The notes beneath the pieces are model-generated. The model saw only the letters and a program-made list of their open reading frames with translations. It did not search any database and was not told where the DNA came from. A program made the translations under genes and the position numbers. 64,000 nucleotides of DNA from Paraburkholderia sp. BL23I1N1 (lineage in GTDB: Bacteria; Pseudomonadota; Gammaproteobacteria; Burkholderiales; Burkholderiaceae): contig NZ_RAPV01000001.1 of NCBI RefSeq assembly GCF_003610295.1, positions 6,324,001-6,388,000 of the forward strand, given 5' to 3'. Positions 24,796 to 33,782 of the stretch are shown piece by piece. The stretch's first letter is position 1. Each line of letters begins with the position of its first letter.

Positions 24796-25980
24796 ATGAC
24801 CTTGAGAACCACCGGGCTGGTAGCATTTTTGGCATTTGCTGGTGCCGCACAGGCCCAATCATCCGTTACGCTGTACGGCACAGTCGACTCGGGCCTGCTC
24901 TGGCAGGATACCTCCGCATCAGGAGCCGCCCCCTTCCTCCCGAACAGCAAACTTAACCCGAACACCGGATCCGTGTTCCGGCTCAAGGACGGCGGCATCT
25001 ACTCCAGCGTCTACGGCTTGAAGGGTACGGAGGACATCGGCGGCGGCTACACGGTCAACTTCCGGCTCCAGGGGTCGTTTGACAGTGGCACCGGCAAGTT
25101 CCAGCTAAGCGATACCGCGGGTACCCCTGCGCTGTTCAACCAGATTGCAGAAGTCGGCATATCGGGGGCCTTCGGCCGGATTGACGCGGGTCGGCAACTC
25201 GCTCCGATGGCTTACGCGTTTGCGGAAACAGACGTGCGCAACGCGCAGTTCTTCGGTAGCGTTCTGACCGCGTGGCTCACCATGAACACGGTGGGCGGGT
25301 GGCCTGGCAACAGCACGAATGGCCAGATCGGCGCACTGTATGACAGCAATGCGCTGGTCTACAATTCGCCATCGTTCTATGGCATATCAGCCGCGCTGGA
25401 ATACGCACCGGGCGGCGTGGCCGGCCAGATCCAGGGCGGCACGCGTGAGTCGGCAGTGCTCAAGTATTCGAACTACGGTCTGACTGCCGCAGCTGTCTAC
25501 TACAATGGACACGACGCCAGTCCCTATACCTATGCGGCGCCCACTACCGCGGCTCCTGCAACCGGCCTGAACAACAACCGCTTCGTCTACTTCGGCGCGA
25601 AGTACACGTGGCGCAACCTGTCCGTCTCCGGGTCCTTCAGCAACGGACGCAACCCGGCAAACGAGAACGGCACCCCCAAACTTTTCGCCGTATCGGGGGA
25701 CTTCAACATGTGGACGGGTGGCATCGGGTATCGCTTCTCACCGGCGTTCGATATCACGTCGGGCGTCTACTACGTGAAGGACGAAAAGCACTCCCAAAAC
25801 CAGTCGACCGCGTATGTGCTGGGCGCCGACTACAACCTGTCCAAGAGCACCATGCTTTATGCCGAGTTCGGCTACGTGTCGAACCGTGGCGCGATGAACC
25901 AGGAGCTTGTCTACGGTCAACCTACCGCAGTCGGCATGAACACCGCTGCCGGCATGCTCGGCATTCGTCACTCCTTCTAA
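24796..25980 (+). CDS. Gram-negative general porin (porin 2)
   Basis: This 394-residue outer-membrane porin is paralogous to the one at 9555. A signal peptide, MTLRTTGLVAFLAFAGAAQA, is followed by QSSVTLYGTVDSG, and the barrel ends in GIRHSF with the C-terminal Phe. It is 20 residues longer than porin 1, with an insertion near 22-45 and a Thr/Ala/Pro-rich loop near 240-255 that is probably surface-exposed. CACAGGAGACCGC precedes the ATG. It follows LAL regulator 2 on the same strand, and a good terminator lies 65 nt after the stop. Its substrate is unknown; pairing with a fatty-acid/PHA region suggests uptake of a short organic acid or ester, which is inference. Confidence 0.93.
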   Translation: MTLRTTGLVAFLAFAGAAQAQSSVTLYGTVDSGLLWQDTSASGAAPFLPNSKLNPNTGSVFRLKDGGIYSSVYGLKGTEDIGGGYTVNFRLQGSFDSGTGKFQLSDTAGTPALFNQIAEVGISGAFGRIDAGRQLAPMAYAFAETDVRNAQFFGSVLTAWLTMNTVGGWPGNSTNGQIGALYDSNALVYNSPSFYGISAALEYAPGGVAGQIQGGTRESAVLKYSNYGLTAAAVYYNGHDASPYTYAAPTTAAPATGLNNNRFVYFGAKYTWRNLSVSGSFSNGRNPANENGTPKLFAVSGDFNMWTGGIGYRFSPAFDITSGVYYVKDEKHSQNQSTAYVLGADYNLSKSTMLYAEFGYVSNRGAMNQELVYGQPTAVGMNTAAGMLGIRHSF

Positions 25981-26045
25981 AGCCGGCGCCCCGCGCGGTG
26001 CGCAGCATTGCCGTCGCGAGGCTGATCAGGAAGCCGGCTTCCGTG

Positions 26046-26076
26046 GCCGCCCCGCCGCGCGCGAGGCGGCATTTTT
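26046..26076 (+). terminator. Rho-independent terminator of porin 2
   Basis: GCCGCC (26046-26051) pairs with GGCGGC (26065-26070), with further GC pairs inside, and is followed by ATTTTTA. It lies between the porin 2 stop and the chemoreceptor start. Confidence 0.75.
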
Positions 26077-26101
26077 ATGTCATTTCCGCACGTAAATTGC
26101 C

Positions 26102-27313
26102 GTGAACAAATTCCGCATCAAGACCCGATTGATCACACTTGTTGCTGTTCTGCTTGCGCTCGTGTTGCTGACCTCTGTCATGGGCACCATTCGCCTGCGG
26201 CAGGCCGATGCCTCGATCGAGACCATTTACAACGATCGCGTGGTTTGTCCTGATCAACTCAAAGGGGCCAATCCGCAGATCGAAGAGGCTCGGCACGAAT
26301 ACACCGAGGCGCATCACATGGTCAAACGGTTCATGGTGGTGAACGGGCTTGTGACAGAACTCACACTCTGTGCCGCTGTGCTGACTTGCTGGATGCTGAT
26401 ACGCTCGATTACAAACCCGCTTTCTGAAGCGGTAAAGATTGCGGAAACCGTAGCATCCGGCGACCTGACATCGACAATCTCCGTGACCGGACGCGATGAA
26501 ACAAGCGAGTTGCTGACCGCCCTTAAGCATATGAACGATCGTCTGGTTGATATCGTGGGTGGAGTGCGCTCAAGCAGTGAGGCTATCGGGTCCGCCACGA
26601 AGCAGATCGCGGCAGGAAGCATTGACCTCTCCTCTCGCACAGAACAGCAGGCAGCCTCTCTCGAAGAAACGGCCGCCAGCATGGAGCAGCTAACAGGTAC
26701 CGTCCGGCACAATGCCGACAATGCACGTCATGCGACTGCCCTGGCTGGCAACGCGTCTGACATTGCAGCCCGCGGTAACGAGGTCGTGGAGCGCGTGGTT
26801 GGAACAATGAGCGAGATCAGCGAGAGCTCCGCGCGGATCGCCGACATCATTGGAATAATCGAGGGCATCGCTTTCCAGACCAACATTCTCGCGCTCAACG
26901 CCGCGGTTGAAGCGGCACGCGCAGGTGAACAGGGGCGCGGTTTCGCGGTCGTTGCGCAGGAAGTTCGCGCGCTCGCTCAGCGCTCGTCCAGCGCCGCCAA
27001 GGAAATCAAGGAATTGATAGGCACGTCGGTTGTCCGCGTGGCAGCAGGCACCGGGCTTGTCGGCGAAGCCGGGCGCACAATGCAGGAGATCACTACAGCC
27101 GTGTCTCGTGTGACGGATATCATGAGCGAAATCGCAGCAGCATCGGACGAGCAGAGTAAGGGTATCGATCAGGTTGGACAGGCAGTCACGCAGATGGACG
27201 AAGTCACGCAGCAGAACGCCGCTCTCGTCGAAGAGGCAGCCGCAGCAGCACAATCATTGCAGGATCAGGCGCTCAAACTCAATGCGGCCGTAGCGGTCTT
27301 CAGCATGGTGTGA
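26102..27313 (+). CDS. Methyl-accepting chemotaxis protein with a collapsed periplasmic domain
   Basis: This 403-residue inner-membrane chemoreceptor has TM1 at about 8-28, TM2 at about 80-100, a HAMP domain at about 100-155 and a cytoplasmic signalling domain to the end. The highly conserved hairpin tip is intact ([24 protein letters not shown]). Family members of this type are usually about 510-560 residues with a four-helix periplasmic sensor of about 150 residues. Here only about 50 lie between the two membrane helices, so the ligand pocket is largely missing while signalling parts are kept. The start is GTG 26102; the ribosome site is weak. It could be a deletion derivative, a ligand-independent modulator of receptor arrays, or partly degraded. 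Confidence 0.85.
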   Translation: MNKFRIKTRLITLVAVLLALVLLTSVMGTIRLRQADASIETIYNDRVVCPDQLKGANPQIEEARHEYTEAHHMVKRFMVVNGLVTELTLCAAVLTCWMLIRSITNPLSEAVKIAETVASGDLTSTISVTGRDETSELLTALKHMNDRLVDIVGGVRSSSEAIGSATKQIAAGSIDLSSRTEQQAASLEETAASMEQLTGTVRHNADNARHATALAGNASDIAARGNEVVERVVGTMSEISESSARIADIIGIIEGIAFQTNILALNAAVEAARAGEQGRGFAVVAQEVRALAQRSSSAAKEIKELIGTSVVRVAAGTGLVGEAGRTMQEITTAVSRVTDIMSEIAAASDEQSKGIDQVGQAVTQMDEVTQQNAALVEEAAAAAQSLQDQALKLNAAVAVFSMV

Positions 27314-27388
27314 GGACAAAACAGGCCGCCACGCTAACCGATTCGTTGAACGCTATTTGCATGACAGCCCGTCAAGCGACGCGGAAAC

Positions 27389-28327
27389 CTAGCGGCCTTT
27401 CATTGCCTGAATAAGCTGCTTCCAAAGCGCTTCGGCCGCGGGTGACAGGCGCCCGCCTACGCGTCTTATCACCTGGCTATTGAATTCACGCGCAATGGGA
27501 TGGTCGATTTCCAGTGCCACAAGTTTTCCCGCTTCCAGATAAAGCCTGGCCGCATCCGTCGACATGAAAGCCACCCCTAGCCCAGCCGCTGCGATCGCCA
27601 GCGCGGCCGAGAGACGATCGCACCGATAGGACGGCGTCAGATTGAGTCGATCGGCACGGAGGATCGAGTCGACGTATTGTTGAACCTTGTAGTGGGCAGG
27701 CATGAAAATCAGGCGTTCGTCCTGTAACTGCCTGAAGTGGATCGTCCGTTTGGCCGCGAGCGGATGATGCGGACTCACCAGCGCGCAACACGGCGCCGCA
27801 CGGAACGTGCGGGTCCGTATCGCCGGGTCGTTGCCGCCGCCCGTGCAGAGCCCCAGGTCTGCGTCGCCGTTGCGCACCATGGTGACGATTTCCGCCGTCG
27901 TGCCGCTGCGCAGTTCTATCATGATGTCGGGGAATTGAACGCTGAACGGTTCAAGCACGGTCGCAATCAGCGTCTCCATGCGCCCCTCTCCAACGCCAAC
28001 GCCCAGCCGCCCACGTCGCAGTCCGCGATAGTCCTCCAGTTGGGCGAGCATCTGGGCGTCGCGCCGGCAACTCTCACGGTAATGCTCAACAAGGCCGAGG
28101 CCGACCTCGGTCAGCGCCACGCGCCGGCCACGCCGCTCAAGCATCGTGACGCCATGCTCGCGCTCAAGCTGCGACACCTGGCGGCTGATAACGGACGCGT
28201 TGATGCCCAGCGCGTCCGCTGCCGCACGCACGCCGCCGTGAATCTCAATCTCATGCAGATACCGCAAACTTCGGGTGCTCAGCGCGTTGGGGCCGTTCTC
28301 GCGAGGCTCATCTGAACCATTCTTCAT
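27389..28327 (-). CDS. LysR family transcriptional regulator 1
   Basis: This 312-residue regulator has an N-terminal winged helix-turn-helix (about 15-75; GVRAAADALGINASVISRQV) and a C-terminal periplasmic-binding-like effector domain (about 105-305). I chose ATG 28327; the alternatives at 28345 and farther upstream would extend into a palindromic operator and past the divergent promoter. It is divergent from the M20 amidohydrolase gene, which, with the MHS transporter, is its likely target. Confidence 0.88.
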   Translation of the reverse strand: MKNGSDEPRENGPNALSTRSLRYLHEIEIHGGVRAAADALGINASVISRQVSQLEREHGVTMLERRGRRVALTEVGLGLVEHYRESCRRDAQMLAQLEDYRGLRRGRLGVGVGEGRMETLIATVLEPFSVQFPDIMIELRSGTTAEIVTMVRNGDADLGLCTGGGNDPAIRTRTFRAAPCCALVSPHHPLAAKRTIHFRQLQDERLIFMPAHYKVQQYVDSILRADRLNLTPSYRCDRLSAALAIAAAGLGVAFMSTDAARLYLEAGKLVALEIDHPIAREFNSQVIRRVGGRLSPAAEALWKQLIQAMKGR

Positions 28328-28337
28328 ATGAAAATAT

Positions 28338-28355
28338 GTTGACATCGGAGTCAAC
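28338..28355. promoter_or_regulatory. Palindrome GTTGAC-N6-GTCAAC in the LysR/M20 intergenic region
   Basis: A perfect 6+6 inverted repeat lies just upstream of the LysR start and about 90 nt from the amidohydrolase start. It fits a LysR operator for autoregulation and divergent activation. Binding is inferred from position only. Confidence 0.45.
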
Positions 28356-28441
28356 ATTATCTGCCTAATAACGTCATTGATCGTGAATTTTCGGGTTGGG
28401 ATACTGGCTTGATCAAATCCACTCATCTTTACGCGGCGACT

Positions 28442-29644
28442 ATGCGATCAACCCGTACCTGGTGCACCCTCGACGAAACGAGAGACCTCGCAGAGGAACT
28501 GAAAGACATCCGTCATCATTTGCACCAGCAACCCGAACTGGCTTACGAAGAGTTTCAGACCTCGGATTTCGTCGCAGAAACGCTTGAGCGCTGGGGTTAC
28601 GACGTGACACGCGGCCTGGCGGGAACCGGTATGGTGGCGTCGCTGAAAGCCGGATCGTCGAGCCGCGGGGTCGCTGTCCGGGCGGATATGGACGCGCTGA
28701 AAATCGCCGAGCAAACCGGGCTGCCCTACGCCAGTGTCAGGCCAGGGCAGATGCACGCGTGCGGTCACGACGGTCACACAACAATGGTCCTGGGCGCTGC
28801 CCGTCATCTTGCGCGCACCCGCCGGTTCGACGGCACCGTTCATCTGGTGTTTCAACCCGCCGAGGAGATCGGCGGTTCAAACAGCGGCGCAAGCCGGATG
28901 ATTGCCGACGGCCTGTTCGAGCGGTTTCCATGCGATGCGATTTTCGGATTGCACAATCATCCGGGTTACCCCGCAGGCACCTTCATGTTCCGAAGCGGCC
29001 AGTTCATGTCGGCCTCCGACATTGTGGACATCGTCATACGCGGACGCAGTGGCCATGCGGCACGCCCCCACCTCGCGATCGATCCCGTGATGATTGGTGC
29101 CATGCTGGTCGTCGCGCTCCAGTCGATCGTAGCGCGCAATGTAGATCCCATGCAGACGGCCGTGGTGACCGTGGGGGCGTTCAACGCGGGGCACGCCGCT
29201 AATGCGATCCCCGAAAAAGCACACTTGCGTCTGAGCGTGCGATCGTTCGACCCCGAGGTGCGTCAGCAACTTGAGACACGCATCCGTGCACTGGCGCAAT
29301 CCATTGCGGAAGGTCATGGCGCAGAAGTCGAGATCAACTATGTAGCCGGTTACCCGACGGTCATCAACAGCGCGGCCGAGACTGAACTGGCGGCGCAAGT
29401 GGCGCGAGAGCTGGTGGGCGATGCATGCGTCATCGATCCATTCGAACGGATAGCCGGCAGCGAAGACTTCGCGTTCTATTTGCAACACAAGCCCGGATGC
29501 TTCCTGCGGCTGGGAAACGGCGAAGGCGCACCCATGCTGCACAACGCTTCCTATGATTTCAACGACCAGAACCTGACCGTAGGCGCGGCCTACTGGACGC
29601 GACTCGTCGAACGCTTTCTCGCGCCGGGTCAACCCGGTCTATAA
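28442..29644 (+). CDS. M20 family metallo-amidohydrolase (hippurate hydrolase-like)
   Basis: This 400-residue cytoplasmic peptidase-family amidohydrolase hydrolyses N-acyl amino acids or related amides. Metal-binding and catalytic segments visible are RADMDAL, MHACGHDGHTT and VFQPAEEIGG, plus HNHPGYPAG and the late GSEDFAFY. A dimerisation domain sits near 185-300. ATG 28442 is chosen; a TTG at 28409 would add 11 residues and no ribosome site is strong. It is followed 90 nt later by an MHS transporter gene that probably imports its substrate, and both are under the divergent LysR regulator. The exact substrate is unknown. Confidence 0.88.
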   Translation: MRSTRTWCTLDETRDLAEELKDIRHHLHQQPELAYEEFQTSDFVAETLERWGYDVTRGLAGTGMVASLKAGSSSRGVAVRADMDALKIAEQTGLPYASVRPGQMHACGHDGHTTMVLGAARHLARTRRFDGTVHLVFQPAEEIGGSNSGASRMIADGLFERFPCDAIFGLHNHPGYPAGTFMFRSGQFMSASDIVDIVIRGRSGHAARPHLAIDPVMIGAMLVVALQSIVARNVDPMQTAVVTVGAFNAGHAANAIPEKAHLRLSVRSFDPEVRQQLETRIRALAQSIAEGHGAEVEINYVAGYPTVINSAAETELAAQVARELVGDACVIDPFERIAGSEDFAFYLQHKPGCFLRLGNGEGAPMLHNASYDFNDQNLTVGAAYWTRLVERFLAPGQPGL

Positions 29645-29734
29645 GCATCGGCAATCACACAAAAAAGAGAACCGTCCTGCGTGGTGTCACGCCGGGCCGG
29701 CACATCGGAAATACCCGAACCAGGAGCGCAACGA

Positions 29735-31030
29735 ATGTCAGCCACATCCTCATCGACTGCCACGTCCCCAACTACGTCCAGTTCCACCTCCTCGACCCGA
29801 ATCGTCATTGCTGCCACCGTCGGCAACCTGCTCGAGTTTTACGACTTTACGGTCTACAGTTTCTTCACTTTGACAATCGCCAAAGTGTTTTTCCCGGCGA
29901 GCGATCCGATTGTCTCCACGCTACTTGCGCTTTCCGCATTTGCGATCGGATTTCTGGCTCGCCCGCTCGGTGGCTTCGTGCTCGGTCACTATGCCGATAA
30001 GCGGGGGCGTCGCGCGGCATTGACGTTGACGATCTTCCTGATGGCAATCGGCTCGGCGGTCATTGCACTGGCGCCCAGCTATGCATCGATCGGACTGGCC
30101 GCGCCTGTGCTGGTCATTCTTGCCCGGCTGTTGCAAGGCTTTGCCCAAGGCGGCGAATTTGGTGCGGCTACGGCGACATTGCTGGAGACCGGCTCGGATA
30201 GCGCCCGCGGCTTTCGTGCAAGCTGGCAGCTCGCCAGCCAGGGTGCCGCCGCGCTGCTGGGCTCCGGCACTGCCGCCCTGCTCACCTATTCGCTCACGGA
30301 CAGCCAACTGCTGGATTGGGGATGGCGCGTGCCGTTCCTGATCGGTACGCTTATCATGCCAGTCGGTATCTATTTGCGCAGGCATGTGGTCGACGAGCCG
30401 CACCAGGCACATGCAGAAAAGATCGCCGTTTTTGAACCGGCACTGGTGCGCAAATGGTTTCTTGTCGTATTTACCATCATGGGCACCACGGTCGCCACCT
30501 ATGTGCTGACCTACTACATCCCGGTCTACTCAACCCAATATCTCAAGTTGCCGCATAAGCTCTCGATGTTGACCTCGATCGGCGCGGCAATCTGCTCGTT
30601 GGCGTTGTGTCCGATATGGGGCGCGCTCTCCGATAAGCTACAGCGCCGCAAGCCGCTGATTGTGTATGGACGCCTTGCGCTTATCGCTCTCCTCCATCCG
30701 GCATTCTGGTTGATGAACCAGTTCCCGATACTGCCGGTTGTCGTCGGCATGGTCATCATCATGATGTTCTTCTACACCATGGGCTCCGCGCCTGCCTATG
30801 CGCTGATGCCCGAGAATTTCCCCAAGCATGCGCGGGCCGGCTATCTGGGTAGCGCCTATGCCGTGGCCGTGGCGTCGTTTGGCGGCACGGCTCAACTCGT
30901 GGCGGCCTGGTTGATCAAGGTGACGGGGAACGTGATGGCGCCCGCCTGGTACATGATCGCCTGCCTCGCGATTTCCCTGCTCGCGGCATGCATGCTCACC
31001 GAGACCGGCAACACGAACTTGCGTCAGTAG
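29735..31030 (+). CDS. MHS-type MFS transporter (organic acid/amide:H+ symporter)
   Basis: This 431-residue, 12-helix transporter belongs to the metabolite:H+ symporter branch of MFS. Family landmarks are GNLLEFYDFTVYSFF in helix 1, RPLGGFVLGHYADKRGRR at the helix 2-3 loop, and LLQGFAQGGEFG. The ATG at 29735 has AGGAGCG upstream; an in-frame upstream ATG (29681) lacks that support. The short N-terminus is rich in Ser and Thr. It follows the M20 amidohydrolase gene and is probably cotranscribed, importing an acylated amino acid or similar substrate. Confidence 0.9.
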   Translation: MSATSSSTATSPTTSSSTSSTRIVIAATVGNLLEFYDFTVYSFFTLTIAKVFFPASDPIVSTLLALSAFAIGFLARPLGGFVLGHYADKRGRRAALTLTIFLMAIGSAVIALAPSYASIGLAAPVLVILARLLQGFAQGGEFGAATATLLETGSDSARGFRASWQLASQGAAALLGSGTAALLTYSLTDSQLLDWGWRVPFLIGTLIMPVGIYLRRHVVDEPHQAHAEKIAVFEPALVRKWFLVVFTIMGTTVATYVLTYYIPVYSTQYLKLPHKLSMLTSIGAAICSLALCPIWGALSDKLQRRKPLIVYGRLALIALLHPAFWLMNQFPILPVVVGMVIIMMFFYTMGSAPAYALMPENFPKHARAGYLGSAYAVAVASFGGTAQLVAAWLIKVTGNVMAPAWYMIACLAISLLAACMLTETGNTNLRQ

Positions 31031-31099
31031 TGACGTGGCATCGACCCGGCAAATGCATCAAGCGGCTTTAATCTTCCGGGCGAACCCGTCGCCTGTTAC

Positions 31100-32755
31100 T
31101 CAATCGAGACCGCCATACACGGCCTCGCCTTCGAACAGCGTCAGTTCCACCTCCACCTCCGCCAGCCGATGCGGCTCCACCGCACGGAGGTCATGCGACA
31201 ACACCGCGAGCGACGCGGGCCGGCCGGTTGCGATGTGCCCGGCCTGATCGTCGAAACGCAGACTGAAGGCGGAGTGATGGGTGTACGCCTGCATCATCAC
31301 ATCGAGGCTGACGCGCTGCTCCGGGAGAAACACGGGCGCGTCCGGCTGGCCGGCGCGCGCGCGGCGTACCGCGTGCTCCATCGCGACCATTGGATTTGGC
31401 GTCGAGACGGGCCAGTCCGAGCCGCCGGAGAGCCTCACTCCGGCCCGAACCAGATCGCCGAACACATACTGCCGCGCGATGCGCGCATGGCCGACACGTT
31501 GCCGGTAAAGCGCCAGCAGGTCCGGCGAGACATCGGCCCAGACGCCCTGAACCGAGGCGATCGCGTCGACTTGCGCGAACCGTGCGACATCGGCCTCATC
31601 GATCATCTGCACGTGCGCGAGTTGCGGGCGACTCTCGCGGCTGGGGCGCTCGCGCTTCAGCGCGGCGAGCACGTCGAGCGCCATACGCACGGCGCGATCG
31701 CCAATCGTGTGGAAGTGCAGATCGAAGCCCTCGGCGTCGGCGGTGAACACCGCCTCGCGCAACTGCCGCGGCGTCCAGTGCGCGTTGCCGCTATGCGCGA
31801 CGTCCGCATAGGGTTCGAGCAGCGCGCCGGTATGACTTTCGATCACGCCGTCGATAAAGATCTTCGCGGTATGCAGCCGCAGACGCCCGCCATGGTATGC
31901 CGCTCGCCATTCGCAGAGCTTGTCGATCTGCGAGCCGAGCGGCAGATTCGGCGACACCAGCAAGCCGAGGCTCACGTTTGCTTTCAATTCCCCGGCATCG
32001 CGCGCGCTCGCATAGGCATCCACGAGCCGTTGCCCGGCCATGGCCTCGAACCACCCCGTAATGCCGAACCGATGCGCCTGCTGTTGCGCTTTTTTAAGCG
32101 CCAGCACCGATTCCGCCGGACTCATTTGCGGCAGATGGCGAAACATCGCATACAGCGCCGCCTCGTGTACGACGCCGGTGGGCTCGCCGCTCCCATCGCG
32201 CTCGTAGATGCCGCCTTCGGGGTCGGGCGTCGCGGCATCCACACCCAGCGCGCGCAGTGCGGCGCTGTTCACGCAACCCGAGTGGACGTCGTGACCGATC
32301 AGCATCAGCGGACGGTCGGCAACGAACGTGTCGAGCGCCTCGCGGTGCAGCTTCGATCCCATGGCTTCGAGCGACACATTGCCGGCCATCACCCAGCTCC
32401 GCTCAGGATGCTCGCGCGCGCAGCGGCGCACCGCTTGCGCGATGGCCTCGAACGAATCCGCCGCGCCAAGATCCCCGTCGCAGGTTAACTGAAAGCCTTC
32501 CGCGGGGTGCGCGTGAGAATCGGTAAACGACGGCACGATCATGCGGCCGCGCAGATCGATCGTCTCGTGATCCCCGAACGCGCGAGGGCAATCCGAATAA
32601 GCGCCGAGCCACGCAATGCGCCCGTCCCGAATGACAACGCAGTCGACGCAGCGCGGCTTTGCGCCGCCGGTGTACACCACGCCGTTGCGCAATGTGCAGT
32701 TCTGGTAACGCTGCGCATCATGAGTCTGCTGCGAGTATGTCCTCGGTGAAAGCAT
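31100..32755 (-). CDS. YtcJ-like metal-dependent amidohydrolase (amidohydrolase 3)
   Basis: This 551-residue member of the amidohydrolase superfamily uses a TIM-barrel metal centre. The metal-binding HxH is in SFTDSHAHPAEGF. Later ligands are likely in HFHTIGDRAV and the terminal SGGSDWPVSTPNP. Such enzymes cleave N-substituted formamides or other amides; the substrate here is not predictable. ATG 32755 has GGAGAACG upstream; ATG 32767 is the alternative. It is divergent from a LuxR regulator, with a 24-bp box between them that also occurs before potF. It probably belongs to the same amine-catabolic regulon. Confidence 0.88.
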   Translation of the reverse strand: MLSPRTYSQQTHDAQRYQNCTLRNGVVYTGGAKPRCVDCVVIRDGRIAWLGAYSDCPRAFGDHETIDLRGRMIVPSFTDSHAHPAEGFQLTCDGDLGAADSFEAIAQAVRRCAREHPERSWVMAGNVSLEAMGSKLHREALDTFVADRPLMLIGHDVHSGCVNSAALRALGVDAATPDPEGGIYERDGSGEPTGVVHEAALYAMFRHLPQMSPAESVLALKKAQQQAHRFGITGWFEAMAGQRLVDAYASARDAGELKANVSLGLLVSPNLPLGSQIDKLCEWRAAYHGGRLRLHTAKIFIDGVIESHTGALLEPYADVAHSGNAHWTPRQLREAVFTADAEGFDLHFHTIGDRAVRMALDVLAALKRERPSRESRPQLAHVQMIDEADVARFAQVDAIASVQGVWADVSPDLLALYRQRVGHARIARQYVFGDLVRAGVRLSGGSDWPVSTPNPMVAMEHAVRRARAGQPDAPVFLPEQRVSLDVMMQAYTHHSAFSLRFDDQAGHIATGRPASLAVLSHDLRAVEPHRLAEVEVELTLFEGEAVYGGLD

Positions 32756-32814
32756 CTCGTTCTCCATTATTCAGTCATCCATCGCACTCCGACTCTAGCG
32801 ATAGAGGCATGCCC

Positions 32815-32838
32815 TGTCTGTCCCCGAAAGACGGGACA
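32815..32838. promoter_or_regulatory. LuxR-type box, copy 1 (amidohydrolase/LuxR intergenic)
   Basis: TGTCTGTCCC is followed after 8 nt by GGGACA; the inner palindrome TGTCCC-N8-GGGACA spans 32819-32838. The same 24-bp arrangement occurs at 44985-45008 before potF. It lies about 60 nt from the amidohydrolase start and about 95 nt from the LuxR start. Confidence 0.7.
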
Positions 32839-32933
32839 AGAACGCCGACGCATTCCCGCCAAAACAGGGCTTTCCAGCATAGGTGCGGGGGTTTTGTCGT
32901 GGTACATCTAGTGTCAGCCGTGCCCTGAAACAA

Positions 32934-33782
32934 ATGGACTCCATGAAGACAGCCCAATCCTCCACCGACATCCTCCTGAACCAGCTCGCTCTCACGACAG
33001 AGGCTCTGGGTCCCGCCGTGGAAGCTGTCGGCTCCGCCCAATTTCTCCCCACGCTGTACGAGGGCCTCGTGCGATTCGTCGATTTCGACGCACTGCATCT
33101 CGATTACGATCAGAGCTCGCCGAGAGGCCGCCGCGTCGGCTGGATAGGCAGCTTCGGCAAGAATCCGGAGTTGATCCAGCAGACGATGGAGCTCTATTAC
33201 CGCAGCTACGCGAACGACGACCCGACCTTCGGAGAAGGCGGATACGGCAAGGAAGTGCAGTTGCTCCAGGTGTCCGCGCAACGGGTCGACGCCGAACTCA
33301 GGCGTGCGTTCTACGATATCGGGGACATTCACGACGAATGCGTCGTGGGCAGTGCCTTGCAGGACATGACGTATGGAATGTCGGTGTGTCGCACACGGCG
33401 GCTTCCACCGTTTTCGCTCAAGGAATTGAGCATCGTGAAACACCTCGCCACCCTTGTTTTACCGCTCGCCGCATTGCATAAGCGGCTGGCCGGCGCCATC
33501 TCGACAGACACAGGAACCAGCGGAATTCCCGACAGCCTGGTTGCCCAATGGCTCGGGCAATCGCGCGCGAAATTGACGTCGCGCGAAGCAACGGTGTGCT
33601 CCGCCTTCATTCAGGGCATGACGACTCAGGCCGTCGCGGTCTCGATGGGTGTGAAGCCTTCAACGGTGGAAACCTACGCGAAACGCGCTTTCGCAAAACT
33701 CGAAATCGCGTCGCGCAGGCAATTGCTGGCGTCTTTCGTCAGGAGTGTTCCGCTTCGCGAGCAGAGCCTGCACGCGAATTGA
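32934..33782 (+). CDS. LuxR family transcriptional regulator of the amine locus
   Basis: This 282-residue regulator has an N-terminal sensor region (about 25-180) resembling autoinducer-binding/GAF-like folds, and a C-terminal LuxR helix-turn-helix (about 210-275) with LTSREATVCSAFIQGM and VSMGVKPSTVETYAKRAF. There is no luxI-type gene nearby, so a metabolic ligand is more likely than a homoserine lactone. ATG 32934 and 32943 are both possible. It is divergent from the amidohydrolase and convergent with the symporter gene, overlapping its 3' end by 44 nt. The shared 24-bp box suggests it controls the amidohydrolase, itself and the potF operon. Confidence 0.85.
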   Translation: MDSMKTAQSSTDILLNQLALTTEALGPAVEAVGSAQFLPTLYEGLVRFVDFDALHLDYDQSSPRGRRVGWIGSFGKNPELIQQTMELYYRSYANDDPTFGEGGYGKEVQLLQVSAQRVDAELRRAFYDIGDIHDECVVGSALQDMTYGMSVCRTRRLPPFSLKELSIVKHLATLVLPLAALHKRLAGAISTDTGTSGIPDSLVAQWLGQSRAKLTSREATVCSAFIQGMTTQAVAVSMGVKPSTVETYAKRAFAKLEIASRRQLLASFVRSVPLREQSLHAN

